Assembly (NCBI GenBank): GCA_027858215.1
Contig: JAQIDD010000099.1
Span: forward strand, 1-8,805
Reading direction: 5' to 3'
Length of the DNA stretch: 8,805 nucleotides
Source of the DNA: Candidatus Delongbacteria bacterium
GTDB lineage: Bacteria > Bacteroidota > Bacteroidia > Bacteroidales > ML635J-15
The translations under genes and the position numbers were made by a program. The notes under the pieces were generated by a model, which worked only from the letters and a program-made list of their open reading frames with translations, was not told where the DNA came from and did not search any database. Every line of letters begins with the position of its first letter. The first letter of the stretch is position 1. Positions 7,215 to 8,805 of the stretch are shown here, piece by piece.

Positions 7215-7676
7215 TTATGTCCGGTAAATCATTTTATAATGGTCGGCTCCGGCATCTTTAAACAAAGAACCAACCGTAACAAAACCAAATGTTTTATAAA
7301 AATTCACAGCATTTTTCTGTGCATAAAGGTACATATTGTCTTTGCTTTTGCCAAGATGTGTCATGATATTCTGCATCAGGCATTTACCAATGCTATGTTG
7401 CCTGTGCTTTCTTATCACGGCCATGCGTTCCAGCTTGACACCATGTTCAGTTTTACGCAAGCGGCAAACAGCTACAGGTTTGTTGTGATGAAACAACAAA
7501 CCATGTGTTGCATCGGAATCCTTACCATCAAATTCATCGTTTACATCAAAACCCTGTTCCTCAACAAATACCTTATAGCGGATATTTTTTGCTATGTCAA
7601 ATAAGGTAGAATTGAGTTTGTCAAATACGATCAAGTGGCAGTCAGAACAAGGTATTGTTGGCTTCTTTTTGTTCAT
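7215..7676 (-). CDS. GNAT family N-acetyltransferase (ElaA/YjcF-like)
   Basis: From the ATG at 7676 the product has 153 residues. Visible landmarks are IRYKVFVEEQGF (32-43), a conserved E/D cluster at 47-55, CRLRKT (71-76), the beta-4 strand LERMAVI (82-88) and the C-terminal AQKNAVNFYKTFGF with a later FKDAGADHYKM. These match GNAT proteins of the ElaA/YjcF type, which transfer acetyl groups from acetyl-CoA to an unknown acceptor. The acetyl-CoA loop, usually R/Q-x-x-G-x-G/A, reads R92-Q-H-S95-I-G97, so its first Gly is Ser. Start choice is uncertain: the frame stays open to 7760, with ATGs at 7691 and 7676 and a TTG at 7634 just past the rnhA stop. I chose 7676, which overlaps rnhA by 35 bases. 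The CSDC pair at 10-13 exists only if this or an earlier start is used. Confidence 0.8.
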   Translation of the reverse strand: MNKKKPTIPCSDCHLIVFDKLNSTLFDIAKNIRYKVFVEEQGFDVNDEFDGKDSDATHGLLFHHNKPVAVCRLRKTEHGVKLERMAVIRKHRQHSIGKCLMQNIMTHLGKSKDNMYLYAQKNAVNFYKTFGFVTVGSLFKDAGADHYKMIYRT

Positions 7677-8130
7677 TTTCGTAGTTTTCATCAATAAGAG
7701 GATGCTTTGTTTTTGATGCCAGGGTGGCAAGTTTATCACAACGTTCATTTTCCTTAACATTAGAATGTCCTTTTACCCAGTGAAATTTCACCTTGTGTTT
7801 TCTGTACACCTCAAGAAACCTAAGCCACAAGTCGCGGTTTTTCTTTTTCTTAAACTGTTTTCGCTCCCACGAAAACACCCACCCTTCCTCAACCGCTTCG
7901 CATACGTACCTGCTGTCGGTAAAAATTTCCACATGGCTGCCTTCAATTTTTAAGGCTTCCAGGGCTTTTATTACGGCAAGAAGTTCCATGCGGTTGTTGG
8001 TGGTTTTCCGAAATCCTGCTGAGAGTTCTTTTCGCCTGTTACCACTCATCAAAACCACTCCATATCCACCGGGACCAGGATTTCCCCTGGCCGCACCATC
8101 AGTATAAATTGTTACCGTTGGTTTTTCCAT
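7642..8130 (-). CDS. rnhA: Ribonuclease HI
   Basis: The 162-residue enzyme cuts the RNA strand of RNA-DNA hybrids in the cytoplasm, helping to remove primers and R-loops. The metal-binding carboxylates are in place: D11 in YTDGA, E49 in NNRMEL, D72 in FTDSRY and D132 in NERCDKLA; the flap His is H122 in WVKGHS. The basic protrusion is short, reading WERKQFKKKKNRDLW. E. coli has about five more residues in this handle (WKKRGWKTADKKPVKN), and I recall the short form from other Bacteroidota RNases HI. About 20 acidic/polar residues follow the core and end at NNTLF; their coding region overlaps the start of the GNAT gene. The start at 8130 puts TVTIYTDGA in its usual place. It is the first gene after the rpmA terminator, so a promoter probably lies in the leader upstream. 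Confidence 0.97.
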   Translation of the reverse strand: MEKPTVTIYTDGAARGNPGPGGYGVVLMSGNRRKELSAGFRKTTNNRMELLAVIKALEALKIEGSHVEIFTDSRYVCEAVEEGWVFSWERKQFKKKKNRDLWLRFLEVYRKHKVKFHWVKGHSNVKENERCDKLATLASKTKHPLIDENYENEQKEANNTLF

Positions 8131-8202
8131 AACATGGAATTTTTAAGAGGGAAAGATAATGATAAAATTTGGGCTGAAGAAATGTGTTATTCCAACAAAA
8201 AA

Positions 8203-8234
8203 CAGTATTATTAACAAAGTGTTTAATAACCAAA
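8203..8234 (-). promoter_or_regulatory. Candidate Bacteroidota-type promoter and overlapping AT-rich inverted repeat upstream of rnhA
   Basis: Read on the minus strand, TTTG (8234-8231) is followed after 20 bases by TAATACTG (8210-8203). The consensus for the main Bacteroidota sigma factor is TTTG at about -33 and TAnnTTTG at about -7. The -33 part fits, while the -7 part matches only at TA and the final TG. A perfect 7-base inverted repeat TTATTAA / TTAATAA (8208-8214 and 8223-8229, 8-base spacer) overlaps it. The position is sensible, just after the rpmA terminator and about 70 bases before the rnhA ATG. The match is weak and AT-rich sequence makes such repeats likely by chance. Confidence 0.2.
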
Positions 8235-8269
8235 TTCACTGGTTCTTAGACAGGTTCCTGGAAAAAGCC

Positions 8270-8309
8270 AAAAAAAACTCCTGTGCTTTATCAGAAGACA
8301 CAGGAGTTT
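8270..8309 (-). terminator. Intrinsic (Rho-independent) terminator after rpmA
   Basis: On the minus strand an 11-base perfect stem AAACTCCTGTG / CACAGGAGTTT (8309-8299 with 8285-8275) encloses a 13-base loop. It runs into eight T residues (8277-8270), the first three of which are also part of the stem. It starts 23 bases past the rpmA stop and so ends the rplU-rpmA transcript before rnhA. The paired stem with a U-run on this strand only makes the direction clear. Confidence 0.88.
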
Positions 8310-8332
8310 ATAATGTGCGTTTTGTGATTTTC

Positions 8333-8614
8333 TTATTTTGTTTCTTTTTCCACTTCTTTTTCAACAGGAATCACAGATACAAACGAACGGTTGTTACTTT
8401 TTTTCTGAAACTGAACCATTCCATCTGCTACAGCGTAGAGCGTATCATCTTTACCTCTTTTGACATTTTTGCCTGGGTAGTGTTTTGTTCCACGTTGGCG
8501 AATGATAATATTTCCTGCGATGGCGTATTCCCCGCCAAATAATTTTACACCAAGCCGTTTGCTTTCAGTTTCACGACCGTTTCTTGAACTACCAGCTCCT
8601 TTTTTGTGTGCCAT
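8333..8614 (-). CDS. rpmA: 50S ribosomal protein L27 (bL27)
   Basis: The 93-residue protein opens MAHKKGAGSSRNGRETESKR, the flexible N-terminal arm that reaches towards the peptidyl-transferase centre of the large subunit. LGVKLFGGE, AGNIIIRQRGTKHYPG, NVKRGKDDTLYA and DGMVQF follow in the usual order. The protein ends in an acidic/basic extension (VEKEVEKETK), making it slightly longer than the common 85-90 residues. The arm begins directly at MAHKK, without the cleaved leader found in Firmicutes L27, so no Prp-type processing is expected. It lies 16 bases after rplU, the usual rplU-rpmA order, and is followed by a strong terminator. The leader has no Shine-Dalgarno sequence. Confidence 0.98.
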   Translation of the reverse strand: MAHKKGAGSSRNGRETESKRLGVKLFGGEYAIAGNIIIRQRGTKHYPGKNVKRGKDDTLYAVADGMVQFQKKSNNRSFVSVIPVEKEVEKETK

Positions 8615-8630
8615 ATGACAAAAGTTTTAT

Positions 8631-8805
8631 TTATGCAACAATATCTTTCACTTGTAATTCAGTGAATTGTTGTCTGTGTCCGTTTAATTTTTGATATCCT
8701 TTTCTTCTTTTCTTCTTAAAGATCAATACTTTCTCACCTTTTTGATGGGATAAAATTTCGGCTTTGATGTGCGCATCTTTTACATGTGGTTTTCCAACTT
8801 TATAT
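8631..8805 (-). CDS. rplU: 50S ribosomal protein L21 (bL21), C-terminal part (cut by the right edge)
   Basis: Reading the minus strand from the edge, 57 residues precede the TAA at 8633-8631; base 8805 belongs to an incomplete codon. The visible part includes YKVGKPHVKDAHIKAEILSH, then KGEKVLIFKKKRRKGYQ, then NGHRQQFTELQVKDI, which is the highly conserved end of L21. The KKKRRKGYxKxxGHRQ stretch contacts 23S rRNA. The beginning of the gene lies outside the window. It is directly followed by rpmA, and the pair is almost always adjacent in bacteria. The short frame is below the usual ORF length cutoff but the match is unambiguous. Confidence 0.97.
   Translation of the reverse strand, partial: YKVGKPHVKDAHIKAEILSHQKGEKVLIFKKKRRKGYQKLNGHRQQFTELQVKDIVA

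Noticed and set aside
7179..7604. Plus-strand open frame of 141 codons
   Set aside because: It is antisense to the acetyltransferase and the flippase start, with no recognisable domain or likely start context.
8159..8542. Plus-strand open frame of 127 codons starting in the rnhA leader
   Set aside because: It runs through the minus-strand terminator and then opposite rpmA, and is Phe-rich, as expected for the complement of Lys-rich ribosomal protein sequence.
1..8805. Mobile elements, CRISPR arrays, tRNAs or phage genes
   Set aside because: I found no spaced direct repeats, transposase or integrase motifs, or cloverleaf sequence; coding density and gene content are those of a core chromosome region.

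Overview
The window reads as ordinary chromosomal DNA from a member of the Bacteroidota, probably class Bacteroidia. Several things point this way. Start codons have AT-rich leaders with no Shine-Dalgarno sequence. The lipoprotein signals are relaxed in the Bacteroidota manner. A DUF4292 lipoprotein, a DUF4175 membrane protein and a short-handled RNase HI are all types I associate with this phylum. The genus cannot be named from the sequence.

Every gene lies on the minus strand, so transcription runs from high to low coordinates. The right end (about 8805 to 8270) holds the end of rplU (L21) and all of rpmA (L27), closed by a clear intrinsic terminator. A leader of about 140 bases follows, and then a compact run of nine genes: rnhA (RNase HI), a GNAT acetyltransferase of the ElaA/YjcF type, a Wzx-like polysaccharide flippase, dut (dUTPase), a sugar-phosphate nucleotidyltransferase with a left-handed beta-helix tail, a large TPR lipoprotein, a DUF4292 lipoprotein, an EnvC-like coiled-coil/LytM protein, and the N-terminal 130 residues of a DUF4175 membrane protein that runs off the left edge. 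Gaps inside the run are 2 to 51 bases and two junctions overlap, so these genes are probably co-transcribed.

Functionally the run joins nucleic-acid housekeeping (rnhA, dut) to envelope work. The flippase and nucleotidyltransferase suggest surface-glycan export and sugar activation. The TPR and DUF4292 lipoproteins probably act at the outer membrane or periplasm. The EnvC-like protein probably switches on a cell-wall amidase rather than cutting peptidoglycan itself, because two active-site histidine positions of its LytM domain are lost.

I see no mobile element, CRISPR array, tRNA, rRNA or phage feature, and no gene-free stretch above about 200 bases. I did not find a clearly new system. The most interesting candidates are the uncharacterised envelope genes (TPR, DUF4292, degenerate EnvC, DUF4175) that travel together, and an acetyltransferase with an altered acetyl-CoA loop.
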